Below are positions 26,465 to 36,033 of a DNA stretch of 64,000 nt, piece after piece. Source of the DNA: Oceanobacter mangrovi (GTDB lineage: Bacteria > Pseudomonadota > Gammaproteobacteria > Pseudomonadales > Oceanobacteraceae); the NCBI RefSeq assembly GCF_019740315.1, contig NZ_JAHXZR010000006.1, forward strand, positions 212,422 to 276,421. The letters are read 5' to 3'. Below the pieces are notes generated by a model. That model made no database searches, was not told the origin of the DNA, and saw only the letters and a program-made list of their open reading frames with translations. A program made the position numbers and the translations under genes. Each line of letters starts with the position of its first letter. Position 1 is the stretch's first letter.

Positions 26465-27643
26465 TCAGGAAGTACCAGCGACAGCCGCTGAGCCAGCATC
26501 CGGCATTGGGTTTTCGCTGGGCAGCGCACAAACTCGATTGCGGCCCTTGCCCTTGGCCTGATAAAGCGCCTTGTCAGCCCGTTCAATCAGCTCATTCTGA
26601 CTGATACCATCGCCTGCAACATGACTGGCCAAACCAACCGATATGGTCACGCGCTGCCACGGAATTGACAACTCATGAGGCATCCCGGCATCATGAATTT
26701 TCTGCCGTAACCCTTCTGCCAGTTCGCGCGCCCTCGCCTCGCCCACCCCCGGTAACAGGGCGATAAACTCTTCACCGCCGTAACGTGCGACCATCGCATT
26801 AGTGCCCGCAAAATACTCCCTCATCGCGATAGCGATACTTCTGAGGCATTCATCGCCCAGCATATGGCCCTTGCTGTCGTTGTAGCTCTTGAAAAAATCA
26901 ACATCGCACAACAACAGGGAAAACGCTTGCTGAGTAGATTCCAGTTGCTGCCACAATTCATCGTAGCGACTATTGAAGGAACGCCGGTTGGCAATTCCAG
27001 TGAGACTGTCAGTATGCGAGTAGCGGTATAGCTGGTCAGCCAGTTGGCGGTTTTTTTCCGCCAGCAAAATGCTGTCGTACAGGGTACGGTAAATCCGTTG
27101 CGATGAACTGATCGCCAGAATGGTGTAAACCAGAAAACCAGAGGCCAGAATCAGACCATCACGGGTTCCGGTAATCGCCTCAAAATAGATCAAGGGTCCC
27201 AGTGCTGGTATCAAAAAGGAAACCAGACCAATCCTTGAGGCAGATGACGTTGAAGCCGCACCGGCACAATGACCGGCTTGCAGAATGACCATCACGCCAA
27301 CTTCAGCGGCCGGGACATTGACCACCACATAACCACCCCAGGCCCCCCAAACCAGTCCATTGACCAGAGAAATCAACTGCAGAATATGGCTGTGGTGACG
27401 AAGACTGCGATGCTGAAAGCCATGATGGCGATAATTCAGGAACAACAGCACCCGAATAAGTGGCAGTAGAATGGCCGCCATGCCATAAGACCACAACACT
27501 GCGGGATCTATTTTTTCGTGGTAGGCCAACAGGTTACCAACAACCAGAAAGGTATTTCCGATCGCGACAATTGGTAACTGGGAATAGATAGAAGAAACCA
27601 GTTCCTGACGGGGACGAGAGAATTCTTCCCGTAATGAATTCAT
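26465..27643 (-). CDS. membrane-bound diguanylate cyclase
   Basis: This 392-residue protein has about six N-terminal membrane segments (residues 20-190) without a recognised sensory fold, then a short coiled linker (LLAEKNRQLADQLYRYSHTDS) and a GGDEF domain from about 215. The active-site motif is GGEEF near 287-291, which supports c-di-GMP synthesis. The LTGIANRRSF and DVDFFKSYND metal-site motifs are intact. I see no RxxD inhibitory site at the usual position. No partner gene is adjacent. Confidence 0.88.
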   Translation of the reverse strand: MNSLREEFSRPRQELVSSIYSQLPIVAIGNTFLVVGNLLAYHEKIDPAVLWSYGMAAILLPLIRVLLFLNYRHHGFQHRSLRHHSHILQLISLVNGLVWGAWGGYVVVNVPAAEVGVMVILQAGHCAGAASTSSASRIGLVSFLIPALGPLIYFEAITGTRDGLILASGFLVYTILAISSSQRIYRTLYDSILLAEKNRQLADQLYRYSHTDSLTGIANRRSFNSRYDELWQQLESTQQAFSLLLCDVDFFKSYNDSKGHMLGDECLRSIAIAMREYFAGTNAMVARYGGEEFIALLPGVGEARARELAEGLRQKIHDAGMPHELSIPWQRVTISVGLASHVAGDGISQNELIERADKALYQAKGKGRNRVCALPSENPMPDAGSAAVAGTS

Positions 27644-27841
27644 CGAGTCGAGCTTCCATTACTAACAATGTTGTCAAACAATCCGATCATAACGAATCCC
27701 GCCAGTCTCAACAGTAAATATTTTTTCCCGGTGCGCCAATTCCCTATAGTTTGGCAGACAATTCAGGTTTTGGCTGAAGATTGGCTGCGAGACACCTATA
27801 CTGGCGCACAATTTCGCTTTCCTGCTATTACGAAACCAGAC

Positions 27842-28921
27842 ATGTCGCGCAAGCTCCCCGCTCCTGACCAAGTACGTCCCCAAAAATCCCGACCGCAGAG
27901 TGGCAAATCGGCTCGTCGGCCAGGAACAGCGTCCAGCAGCAATCCTGAACCGGCAGCTGGCAAGCTGGCCAAACGCGGAAGCCTGCACCCGCGTAACCGC
28001 CATCAGGACAGCTACGACTTTGGTGCCCTTAGCGCTTGCTGCCCGGAGCTGCTGCCGTTTATCCGACTGACGCCAAAAGGCAACCATTCTATTGATTTCA
28101 CCGATCCGGCTGCCATTAAAGTTCTTAATCGGGCACTGTTAAAACACTGGTACCAGATCGAGCAATGGGACATCCCCGAAGGTTATTTGTGTCCGCCAAT
28201 TCCTGGCCGGGCCGACTATATTCACAATCTCGCCGATTTACTGGCAGAGGCGAACCAGGGCAAACAACCGGCGGGGAAAAATATTCAGGTGCTCGACATT
28301 GGCTGTGGCGCCAGTTGTATTTATCCGCTGATTGGCCACAGCGAATATGGCTGGCGTTTTATGGCTGCCGATATCAACCCCGGCTCACTGGAGTCATCCG
28401 CCGCCATTCTGACTGCCAACCCCAGACTGCAGAAAGCCATCACCCTGCGCACCCAGACAAACCGCCAGCACTATTTCAGCGGCATTTTGCAAGCCAATGA
28501 ATTTCTCGACCTGACGCTCTGTAATCCACCCTTCCATGAGTCTGAGCAACAAATGCAGCGCGGCAACGAGCGCAAATGGAAAAACCTCGGTAAATGGGAT
28601 GGTAAACCGCAGGACCAGAAGCAGCTGAATTTTGGCGGTCAAAGCAACGAACTCTGGTGTGAAGGCGGCGAAGTCGCCTTTATCAGCAACATGATTCGGG
28701 AAAGCCAGCAATTCGCCAGCCAGGTCTACTGGTTCACCTCACTGGTTTCCCGTCAGGCGGCTATTCCGGCGTTGCAGAAGGTGTTACGGTCGCTTGGCGC
28801 AGTCCAGCAACAAGTTGTTGAAATGTCTCAGGGCCAGAAAAACAGTCGTTTTCTTGCCTGGAGTTTCCTCACTCCCGAACAGCAGAGCGTCTGGCGCCAA
28901 TTGAGGTGGCTGAAAAACTGA
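27842..28921 (+). CDS. rlmF: 23S rRNA (adenine(1618)-N6)-methyltransferase
   Basis: RlmF methylates A1618 of 23S rRNA using AdoMet. The methyltransferase core shows motif I VLDIGCGASCIYPLIG, and catalytic motif IV CNPPFHES near residue 229. The family block LHPRNRHQDSYDFGALSACC precedes it. The start at ATG 27842 leaves a basic, low-complexity N-terminal tail of about 55 residues, longer than in E. coli (308 residues). The upstream ATG at 27668 would lengthen it further without family support. The ribosome site is weak. Confidence 0.92.
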   Translation: MSRKLPAPDQVRPQKSRPQSGKSARRPGTASSSNPEPAAGKLAKRGSLHPRNRHQDSYDFGALSACCPELLPFIRLTPKGNHSIDFTDPAAIKVLNRALLKHWYQIEQWDIPEGYLCPPIPGRADYIHNLADLLAEANQGKQPAGKNIQVLDIGCGASCIYPLIGHSEYGWRFMAADINPGSLESSAAILTANPRLQKAITLRTQTNRQHYFSGILQANEFLDLTLCNPPFHESEQQMQRGNERKWKNLGKWDGKPQDQKQLNFGGQSNELWCEGGEVAFISNMIRESQQFASQVYWFTSLVSRQAAIPALQKVLRSLGAVQQQVVEMSQGQKNSRFLAWSFLTPEQQSVWRQLRWLKN

Positions 28922-28990
28922 GTACCCGCCAATGCTGTTGTGCTGATTGTTGTCTAGACTTACCACGATAACCAGATCATGGAGCCGGGC

Positions 28991-30088
28991 ATGCTATTCA
29001 GACGTACAAGCAAGGTCGATGAATCGGCGGAATCAGTCACCGCACTGAAAAAACGGATTCATCAACTTGAGCAGGAAAATCAGCTGCTGCACAAGGTAAG
29101 AGTTGTCGCCGATATGCGCAGCGATTACAGCCTTGAGCGTATGGACCGCAAACTCAATTTGCAGACTATGGCGTCCGAATCCGCTAACGCGATCAATGAT
29201 ATTCGCCACACTCTTGCCGCCATGGCAGAAGGCATCGGCGAGACCGCTGTCTCCATGCGCCAGTCCAGCAGCAGTATTGTCGACATCCAACAGGTGCTGT
29301 CACAACTCGGCAGCCAGCTCGGCTCCATTCATCAACAATCCAACGATGCCTCCCAGGCAGTCACCGGACTGTCGCAGGTCGCCCGGGATATTGAGGGCTT
29401 TATTGGCCTGATCAAAAGCATTTCCGAACAGACCAACTTGCTGGCCCTGAATGCTGCTATTGAAGCCGCACGAGCTGGTGAACAAGGTCGCGGCTTTGCC
29501 GTAGTTGCTGACGAAGTCCGTAATCTGGCCAAACGCACCGCCGATGCCACCGCTGAAATCAGCCAGTTGATCGGCACCATCAGCACTGAAGTCAATCGCG
29601 TTTCCAGCGGTATTCAAACAGTTGGTGATCAGGGAGCACTATTGATTCGCGAAACCGACACTATCTCAACCGGCATCGATGGCATTGCCAACCTGGGAGA
29701 ACAGGTCAACTCCAGCCTGGCTTACGCGGCTTCGGTCAGCTTTCTGGAAGCGGTCAAACTGGATCACGTGGTCTGGAAAAGTCAGGTCTACGCCTTTATT
29801 CGCACGGAAGACAAAGACGGCGCCAACAGTCTGGCCGACCATACCAGCTGTCGTCTTGGCAAGTGGTACCACCAGGGCCAGGGCCACGAGATGTATCGTC
29901 AGTTCAGTGCCTATAAACGCCTGGATAAATGCCACCGGCAGGTTCATGACAATGGCTTCGGGGCCATTAATGCTGCGCTTTCTGGCAAACACGGGGAGTC
30001 CATCAGCCGCTTGCAACAGATGGAAGCAGCCAGTGTTGAGGTGATTCAGGTTCTGAGCGAACTGGAAGAAGAAATTCGCAACCAGTAG
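28991..30088 (+). CDS. soluble chemoreceptor with C-terminal CZB zinc domain
   Basis: This 365-residue protein has no membrane segment. A coiled start ([20 protein letters not shown]) leads to a methyl-accepting signalling domain with the CheA-binding tip [20 protein letters not shown]. The last 110 residues are a CZB domain with H and C ligands ([35 protein letters not shown]). CZB domains bind zinc and sense zinc or hypochlorous acid, often controlling c-di-GMP or chemotaxis outputs. ATG 28991 is chosen because GGAG stands 6 bases upstream. ATG 28979 is the alternative. Confidence 0.92.
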   Translation: MLFRRTSKVDESAESVTALKKRIHQLEQENQLLHKVRVVADMRSDYSLERMDRKLNLQTMASESANAINDIRHTLAAMAEGIGETAVSMRQSSSSIVDIQQVLSQLGSQLGSIHQQSNDASQAVTGLSQVARDIEGFIGLIKSISEQTNLLALNAAIEAARAGEQGRGFAVVADEVRNLAKRTADATAEISQLIGTISTEVNRVSSGIQTVGDQGALLIRETDTISTGIDGIANLGEQVNSSLAYAASVSFLEAVKLDHVVWKSQVYAFIRTEDKDGANSLADHTSCRLGKWYHQGQGHEMYRQFSAYKRLDKCHRQVHDNGFGAINAALSGKHGESISRLQQMEAASVEVIQVLSELEEEIRNQ

Positions 30089-30104
30089 ACAGGCAGTTAG
30101 ACAA

Positions 30105-30126
30105 GCGCTGCCCGTTCAGGCAGCGC
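30105..30126. terminator. hairpin between convergent chemoreceptor and uraA genes
   Basis: GCGCTGCC-CGTTCA-GGCAGCGC is an 8-bp perfect stem between two stops 47 bp apart. No T run follows on either strand, so it is a probable but weak bidirectional stop. Confidence 0.6.
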
Positions 30127-30135
30127 CGTCAAAGA

Positions 30136-31434
30136 TCAATGGCGAGCGTGATCGACCATGTCTTCAACAATTTCCTGCTCTTCGTGCAGGTCATTGGACT
30201 CATCCGGATGAGGCAACAGCAGGTTCAGTGCAATGGCAACAATACCGCACAGACTAACGCCTTGCAGATGCCAGTCGCTGGAACCAATCGACATACCGCC
30301 AATCCCAAACACCATGGTCACTGCGACGATCACCAGATTGCGCTGGGCGCTGAGATCCACCCGGCCCTTGATCAGAATGTTCATACCTACACCGGCGATC
30401 GAGCCAAACAACAGAATCATGATGCCGCCCATCACCGGCGTCGGGATGGTTTGCAGCAAGGCACCAAACTTGGCGATAAAAGCCAGCAAAATCGCGAACA
30501 CCGCTGCCCAGGTCATGACCACCGGATTAAACGCCTTGGTCAGCATTACCGCACCCGTTACTTCAGAGTAAGTGGTGTTTGGTGGCCCACCGAACAATGA
30601 CGCTGCCGACGTTGCCAGACCATCACCCAGCAAGGTGCGATGCAAGCCCGGTTTCTGGACGTAATCCTTGCCAGTCACACTGCCAATCGCCAGCACATCA
30701 CCAACGTGCTCAATTGCAGGTGCAATCGCCACCGGCAACATAAACAGGATGGCTGCCGGGACAAATTCCGGCATCACAAAACCCGGCAGGCTGATCCAGC
30801 TGCTGGCACTGACTGCGCTGTAATCCACCATACCGTTAAAGGCCGCCAGTGCGTAACCGACTGCTACCCCAGCCAGGATCGGCACCAGCCGGAAAATGCC
30901 TTTGGCAAACGTTGCCACCAGCAAGGTGGTCAGCAAGGCGGGCATCGACACCATGATGGCATCGGCATAGGGGAACAGTTGCGCTGAGGCATCACCGGTT
31001 TTGCCCAGCGCCATGTTGACAGCAACCGGGGCCAGCCCCAGACCAATCACCATAATGATCGGACCGGTAACCACTGGCGGCAGCAAGCGATGCAGGAAAC
31101 CCGGGCCACGCAGAGCTACCAGCGCCGACAGCACCACATACACCAGACCGGCACAGAACAGGGCCCCCATGGTGGCAGCCTTACCCCAGGTTTCGACGGC
31201 AAAAATAATCGGTGCAATAAAAGCAAACGACGAGGCCAGGAATACCGGAATCGAGCGTTTGGTGGTGAACTGGAAAATCAGCGTGCCAAGACCGGCAGTA
31301 AACAGCGCCACACTGGGGTCCAGACCGGTAATCAACGGCACCAGCACCAGCGAGCCGAAGGCGACGAAAAGCATCTGGCCACCAGCCAGCAGCAATCGCC
31401 AGCCAGAGTACAGATTAGCGTTTTGAGTTTGCAT
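30136..31434 (-). CDS. uraA: uracil:proton symporter UraA
   Basis: This 432-residue member of the nucleobase-ascorbate transporter family has 14 predicted segments and imports uracil with protons. Motifs include the early SSFAFIAPI, the substrate-site glutamate region AIEHVGDVLAIGSVTGKDY and TTYSEVTGAVMLTKAFNP. It follows upp by 53 bp in the same direction, the classical upp-uraA salvage operon. Confidence 0.93.
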   Translation of the reverse strand: MQTQNANLYSGWRLLLAGGQMLFVAFGSLVLVPLITGLDPSVALFTAGLGTLIFQFTTKRSIPVFLASSFAFIAPIIFAVETWGKAATMGALFCAGLVYVVLSALVALRGPGFLHRLLPPVVTGPIIMVIGLGLAPVAVNMALGKTGDASAQLFPYADAIMVSMPALLTTLLVATFAKGIFRLVPILAGVAVGYALAAFNGMVDYSAVSASSWISLPGFVMPEFVPAAILFMLPVAIAPAIEHVGDVLAIGSVTGKDYVQKPGLHRTLLGDGLATSAASLFGGPPNTTYSEVTGAVMLTKAFNPVVMTWAAVFAILLAFIAKFGALLQTIPTPVMGGIMILLFGSIAGVGMNILIKGRVDLSAQRNLVIVAVTMVFGIGGMSIGSSDWHLQGVSLCGIVAIALNLLLPHPDESNDLHEEQEIVEDMVDHARH

Positions 31435-31487
31435 GAATCGTTTCCCTTGGTTTTTTAAACGGGGTTAACAGCGGTTTTTGACAACGT

Positions 31488-32114
31488 TTATTTGGTACCA
31501 AAAATCTTGTCGCCCGCATCGCCCAGACCCGGCACGATGTAGCCGTTTTCGTTCAGGTGGCTGTCAACCGAGGCGGTGTAGATATCAACGTCCGGGTGAG
31601 CTTCCTGCACCTTGCGAATACCTTCAGGAGCGGCCACCAGTACCAGCGCACGAATACTTGTACAGCCGTGTTTTTTCAGCAAATCAATGGTTGCCACCAT
31701 AGAACCACCAGTCGCCAGCATAGGGTCAACAATCAGCGCCATACGCTGGTCGATATCTCCCGCCAGCTTGTCAAAATAGGAAACAGGTTCGAGGGTTTCT
31801 TCATCACGGTAGAGACCAACCACACTGATCTTGGCACTGGGAACCAATTCCAGCACCCCGTCCAGCATCCCCAGACCGGCACGCAGAATTGGCACCACAG
31901 TGATTTTTTTGCCGCGAATACGCTGACAGGTTACCGGGCCGCACCAACCATCCTGCTGGTAGTCTTCCAGTTCCAGATCCTTGGTCGCTTCGTAGGTCAG
32001 CAAGTTGCCAACCTCTCCGGCCAACATGCGAAAACCACGGGTACTCATATGCTGGTTACGCATCAGGCCGATTTTGTGGCGCACCAACGGGTGACGAATC
32101 TCATGAACGCTCAT
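31488..32114 (-). CDS. upp: uracil phosphoribosyltransferase
   Basis: Upp converts uracil and PRPP to UMP in pyrimidine salvage. The 208 residues match the E. coli length. The PRPP site is [12 protein letters not shown], and the C-terminal uracil-binding segment reads [21 protein letters not shown]. The start [16 protein letters not shown] is the family start, with AGAGGTAAAC upstream. It is first gene of the upp-uraA operon. Confidence 0.97.
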   Translation of the reverse strand: MSVHEIRHPLVRHKIGLMRNQHMSTRGFRMLAGEVGNLLTYEATKDLELEDYQQDGWCGPVTCQRIRGKKITVVPILRAGLGMLDGVLELVPSAKISVVGLYRDEETLEPVSYFDKLAGDIDQRMALIVDPMLATGGSMVATIDLLKKHGCTSIRALVLVAAPEGIRKVQEAHPDVDIYTASVDSHLNENGYIVPGLGDAGDKIFGTK

Positions 32115-32287
32115 GTTTACCTCTGGAATTAACGCTGTTGTACAAAAAAGTGCGCAATTTTCTCACAGAGACAAACCTGACGCTAAGGTCAAGATTACTA
32201 ATTTGTTAAAAACGGCGAGAGGATTCCCTGCCAGAGCTGCTAATTGACCATTCGGACAGCCCTGCCAGGGTCGGGGAAAGGAAGTAC

Positions 32288-33853
32288 CTAGAACGCAGTA
32301 GAAGCGGTGCTGCTACCCGGTGCGGAAACCACAATCTGATCATTTTCGACGATAAAGTCCGGTGCACCATGAATGCCGTATTGATAATACAAGGCCAGCG
32401 TCACTCGTTCGCACAGTTGGTCAAAGTCCCTGAACAACAACCGGGCCGGATGATCACACCGGAGGATCCCCGCCTCATCGGCCAGCTCAACGTGGTTAAT
32501 GCGATCAATGTCCGCAGGATGGGTGTGCCAGAACTCGGTTTGCTCCAGCTGCAGATCGTATTCAATCTGCAATAACAGGCTGCGGGTGTTCTTGTCTGCA
32601 ACGCTGACCACTTCTGCCGGAATGTTTTTCAGCAGCTGATCCTTTTCATCGAGCGCGGCAAAGTTGCTGTCGAGCACCCAGCTGGCCGCCCGGGCCAATT
32701 TCCGCAGATTCACCGAAGATGCGCGGAACTGCTTGCTGCCAATCAGTTTGGCTTCGTACAGGTCGGCATCAAATTCCATCTGTCGAGACATGCTTCGGGT
32801 CATGCGGATATGCAAGCGCAGTAACATGGCAAACAGCCTGCTGATCTTGTCCATCAGAAACGCAGCAATGACCAAGGCATACTGCAAAGGTGCATACTCC
32901 ACGGTTTCCAGCCACTGTTCAATTTTCTGGGTCCAGTAATCGCGACCACTGGCGCATTCTGCAAGCCAGCTGCTGACACGATTGATCCAGAGATAAGCCA
33001 TCATGGATTTGGGCTGATTGAAGTGGCCAAATTCGTGGGCAATCACTCCCAATAATTGCTGCACAGAAGAGCCCGCCACCAGCGACAACCCAAGAATCAG
33101 CTTCATTTTGCCCCGTGCCAGGCTTCGGAAGCCATTAACCGGTGCGGCAGCAGCATTGACTTCACTGTTGAGTTCGACAACCTCGGGAGCTGGCACTCCC
33201 ATGGCTTTCGCCATGGCATCGATCACCTGATAAAACTCACGGTGATGCTTACGCTCCAGCACCACTTTTTTGCCGGAATCCGGCTGTGGCCACAAAGGGT
33301 ACAACAAGAACAGCACCAACAAGCCACCGGCGATCAGCGGAATCGCCAATAGCAGCAGCCATACTTGAGACGTCAGGTAATACTTGCGGTCACTGAACTC
33401 ACCAAAAAGCTGTGCATGACCATCGGTTACGTACCAAATAACCGTCAGCAGCACGGCCAGAATCACGGAGCCGTATATTGCCGGAGCCAATAACGCCGAC
33501 ACCAAAGCCTGAAGGACGGACTTTTTGTAGTGCAGCGACTTTTCGGCAGGCTTCAATGGCTGTTCGAATACCCCATTCAGTTCGCCAAATACCACCGCTG
33601 AAGAAACCGAGGCCTGTGGATCTTTAACCGTATAAGCCTCCAGCCGCACATCCAGACCGATTTCCCGAAAACGATCACAGACCCTTAACGCCAGTCCCTG
33701 ATCCATATCCCGCTTGATGGTCAAATGGTTGTTCAGCAGTGCCCGGGCTTGTTCCGGTCGCAACTGCATCGCCAGCAATGACTGGTAAACCTCATCTTCG
33801 CGAAAGCCAGCCAGCGGCGCGGCTTTAGAGATCAGTTTGAATTTTTTGGTCAC
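32288..33853 (-). CDS. M48-family membrane metalloprotease
   Basis: This 521-residue protein has an N-terminal soluble region (about 1-110, starting FKLISKAAPLAGFREDEVYQ), then two membrane segments near 120-145 and 162-187. The zinc protease domain follows: HEFGH in LLGVIAHEFGHFNQ, and the third ligand in MEFDADLYEAKL. The fold resembles HtpX/Ste24-type proteases that degrade damaged membrane proteins. The N-terminal region is not one I know from HtpX. The gene stands alone. Confidence 0.85.
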   Translation of the reverse strand: MTKKFKLISKAAPLAGFREDEVYQSLLAMQLRPEQARALLNNHLTIKRDMDQGLALRVCDRFREIGLDVRLEAYTVKDPQASVSSAVVFGELNGVFEQPLKPAEKSLHYKKSVLQALVSALLAPAIYGSVILAVLLTVIWYVTDGHAQLFGEFSDRKYYLTSQVWLLLLAIPLIAGGLLVLFLLYPLWPQPDSGKKVVLERKHHREFYQVIDAMAKAMGVPAPEVVELNSEVNAAAAPVNGFRSLARGKMKLILGLSLVAGSSVQQLLGVIAHEFGHFNQPKSMMAYLWINRVSSWLAECASGRDYWTQKIEQWLETVEYAPLQYALVIAAFLMDKISRLFAMLLRLHIRMTRSMSRQMEFDADLYEAKLIGSKQFRASSVNLRKLARAASWVLDSNFAALDEKDQLLKNIPAEVVSVADKNTRSLLLQIEYDLQLEQTEFWHTHPADIDRINHVELADEAGILRCDHPARLLFRDFDQLCERVTLALYYQYGIHGAPDFIVENDQIVVSAPGSSTASTAF

Positions 33854-34225
33854 GTGAATTTTCCGGGTTTTCTGAAAACCCGTTCAAATTAGCGAATTTT
33901 ATGGTTCGATTCCGGGACGTTTTCTGGATTCTGACAATTTATGACCCTGTATGGCAGTTGGTGTCAAAAATTGTCACTCAGGTCTCACTTTCCCTGCCGC
34001 TATCACACCTTCAGATAAATGGACAATGCGTTGTTAACGCCCAGGCAGCAGCAGGTCGATATTGTCCTGTTTCCGACACAAATTCTTATCGCGTCGCCTA
34101 TCACACCACTCAAAAACTCAAAAAACCCTTCTATTTCAATGACTTGTCAATGGCCTTGCTATTGCACCCTGGCTGTAAAACAGACAACGACAAACTGACT
34201 CAAACCAAACCAGCAAGGTACCGCC
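33854..34225. other. intergenic region between divergent protease and AAA+ genes
   Basis: These 372 bp carry promoters for both neighbours by position. I see no repeat, hairpin or conserved RNA. Open frames across it lack ribosome sites. Confidence 0.4.
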
Positions 34226-35923
34226 ATGAAATTTGTGATCGACAAACCCTTTGTAGACTCGTTGGTGGCAGAATTCGCCGAACTGGCCTTTCTGGCTGAA
34301 CAGCTGAAATTCGGCCCGCGCGCGGAAGTGCCGTTCCAGCAACTGGCGCAGCAGCACATCGAACACCTGTATCAGCTGTACCTGGCAGCGGGTGAAAGCC
34401 ATCGCAGCCAGTCAGCACTGGTCGCTACCCTGCTGCAAGCCTTGACCGACGGCCAGAAGGTCTATGCTAAAGAAGATCTCGAATCCATGGTGCCTGACCT
34501 GCTGGGTTACCTGGCAGACAGCGAACGCGGCTGGCTGTTCAAGGTCAACCAGGCTGGCAAACCACTGCCCTTTTTGGTCACCCGTCTCGATTTCACACCG
34601 CCAGGAGAAGAAGAATCCGGCCGTATTCTGCTGGAACTGAAAGCCAATTCGATGGCCAAGGTCACCACCACCAGCCTGAGTTTTCTGGAACGCGATATTG
34701 ATGGCAAAACCCTGCCCGAAATGCTGATCGCCAAGGGCTATCTGAAAGAAACACCAGACATGCTGGCCAGTTATGACGATGCACTGGAGCGTTATCATCA
34801 GTGGCGGCCACAAACCGGCACCCAGTTTGAAGCCCGCGGCACGGGTATCTACACCGAAGACCCGGCATCTGCTCACCGCGCCCGTGACTGGACCCGCAAA
34901 ACCCGAGTGGTGCTGTCATCAAGTGGCGGCTGGGCCCGCCTGGTAAACGACGAAGCCATTATTCAGGATCGTGAACTGACCTTGCAGGTGCCTGGCCAGG
35001 TAGCTAACAAATATCTGCGCAAGGCTGGCCGCAGCATGAACTTCAACGACAAGGTTGAACGGGCCGTTGAGCAGGTCGTCGGTGGCATGAACGACACGGT
35101 TTTCACCGAAATGCCGGTGCACGGTTACGTGCTGATGTTCCACCTCGACCTGCATCATCACTTGTGGGTTCACGTCGATGACATGCGCCTGTACCAATAC
35201 AAGCCGGAACTTAAAGACAAGCTGGTGCTGCCACCAGAGCATACGGACCTGATCGACATTCTGACCGCCGAAATGGACTTGCTGATGGATGACATCGTCG
35301 AAGGCAAATCCGGCGGCACCACGGTACTGTGTGCAGGGCCTGCCGGGGTGGGTAAAACCCTCACTGCCGAGGTATATTCGGAAATCATCAAACGGCCGTT
35401 ATATCGGGTCCACTCCGGTCAGCTCGGCCTCAACGTGATGGAGATGGAACAGGCCTTAAAAGACACCCTCACCCGCGCCCAACGCTGGGGAGCAGTCATG
35501 CTGATCGACGAAGCTGACGTCTATATCAAACGCCGTGACGACAACATCGCCGCCAACGCCGTGGTCGGCGTCTTCCTGCGGGTACTGGAATATTTCAATG
35601 GCCTGCTGTTCCTCACCACCAACCGTGTCAACGACATCGACGAAGCCATCGTCAGCCGCTGTATTGCGCTGATCAAGTACCATCCACCAGGAATTGAAGA
35701 TCGCCAGCGCATCTGGCGAGTGATGTCCGACCAGTTTGGTTTGCCGCTGAGCGACGATATGGTCAACACCCTCGCCGAGCTGTTCCCGCAGGCCTGTGGT
35801 CGTGACATCAAGGGACTGGCGAAACTGGTGGCCAAGTATTGTCACCACAAATCCGTACCACCGACGCTTGATGTGTTCGAACGCTGCAGTGGTTTCCGGG
35901 GTATGGAATACAAGGTGTCCTGA
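34226..35923 (+). CDS. orphan AAA+ ATPase
   Basis: This 565-residue protein has a helical N-terminal region (1-110), a middle beta-rich region (130-330) ending in YKPELKDKLVLPPEHTDLID, and a single AAA module. Walker A is GPAGVGKTLTAEVYSE (near 371), Walker B is VMLIDEADVYIKRRDDN (near 425), and sensor/arginine-finger positions lie in FLTTNRVNDIDEAIVSRC. The module is closest to the classical CDC48/FtsH-like clade. No peptidase domain or partner protein is encoded nearby, so it probably remodels an unknown substrate. GTACCGCC lies before ATG, with AGCAAGG further upstream. Confidence 0.82.
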   Translation: MKFVIDKPFVDSLVAEFAELAFLAEQLKFGPRAEVPFQQLAQQHIEHLYQLYLAAGESHRSQSALVATLLQALTDGQKVYAKEDLESMVPDLLGYLADSERGWLFKVNQAGKPLPFLVTRLDFTPPGEEESGRILLELKANSMAKVTTTSLSFLERDIDGKTLPEMLIAKGYLKETPDMLASYDDALERYHQWRPQTGTQFEARGTGIYTEDPASAHRARDWTRKTRVVLSSSGGWARLVNDEAIIQDRELTLQVPGQVANKYLRKAGRSMNFNDKVERAVEQVVGGMNDTVFTEMPVHGYVLMFHLDLHHHLWVHVDDMRLYQYKPELKDKLVLPPEHTDLIDILTAEMDLLMDDIVEGKSGGTTVLCAGPAGVGKTLTAEVYSEIIKRPLYRVHSGQLGLNVMEMEQALKDTLTRAQRWGAVMLIDEADVYIKRRDDNIAANAVVGVFLRVLEYFNGLLFLTTNRVNDIDEAIVSRCIALIKYHPPGIEDRQRIWRVMSDQFGLPLSDDMVNTLAELFPQACGRDIKGLAKLVAKYCHHKSVPPTLDVFERCSGFRGMEYKVS

Positions 35924-35949
35924 CCTGCTGAACGGATTGGCAGCGGCCT

Positions 35950-36030
35950 GCCGAATGGCACTCGCTGCGCTCGTTTATTCGACCTGCACAAACATATTTT
36001 CAGGTTGAATAAGGTGCGCAGCAGCCATCC
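35950..36030. repeat. REP-like palindrome between convergent genes
   Basis: TTATTCGACCTG (about 35976-35987) pairs with CAGGTTGAATAA (36001-36012) with one mismatch, inside outer CGAATGGC...GCCATCC arms. It is the same family as 41201-41275. Confidence 0.65.
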
Positions 36031-36033
36031 AGA

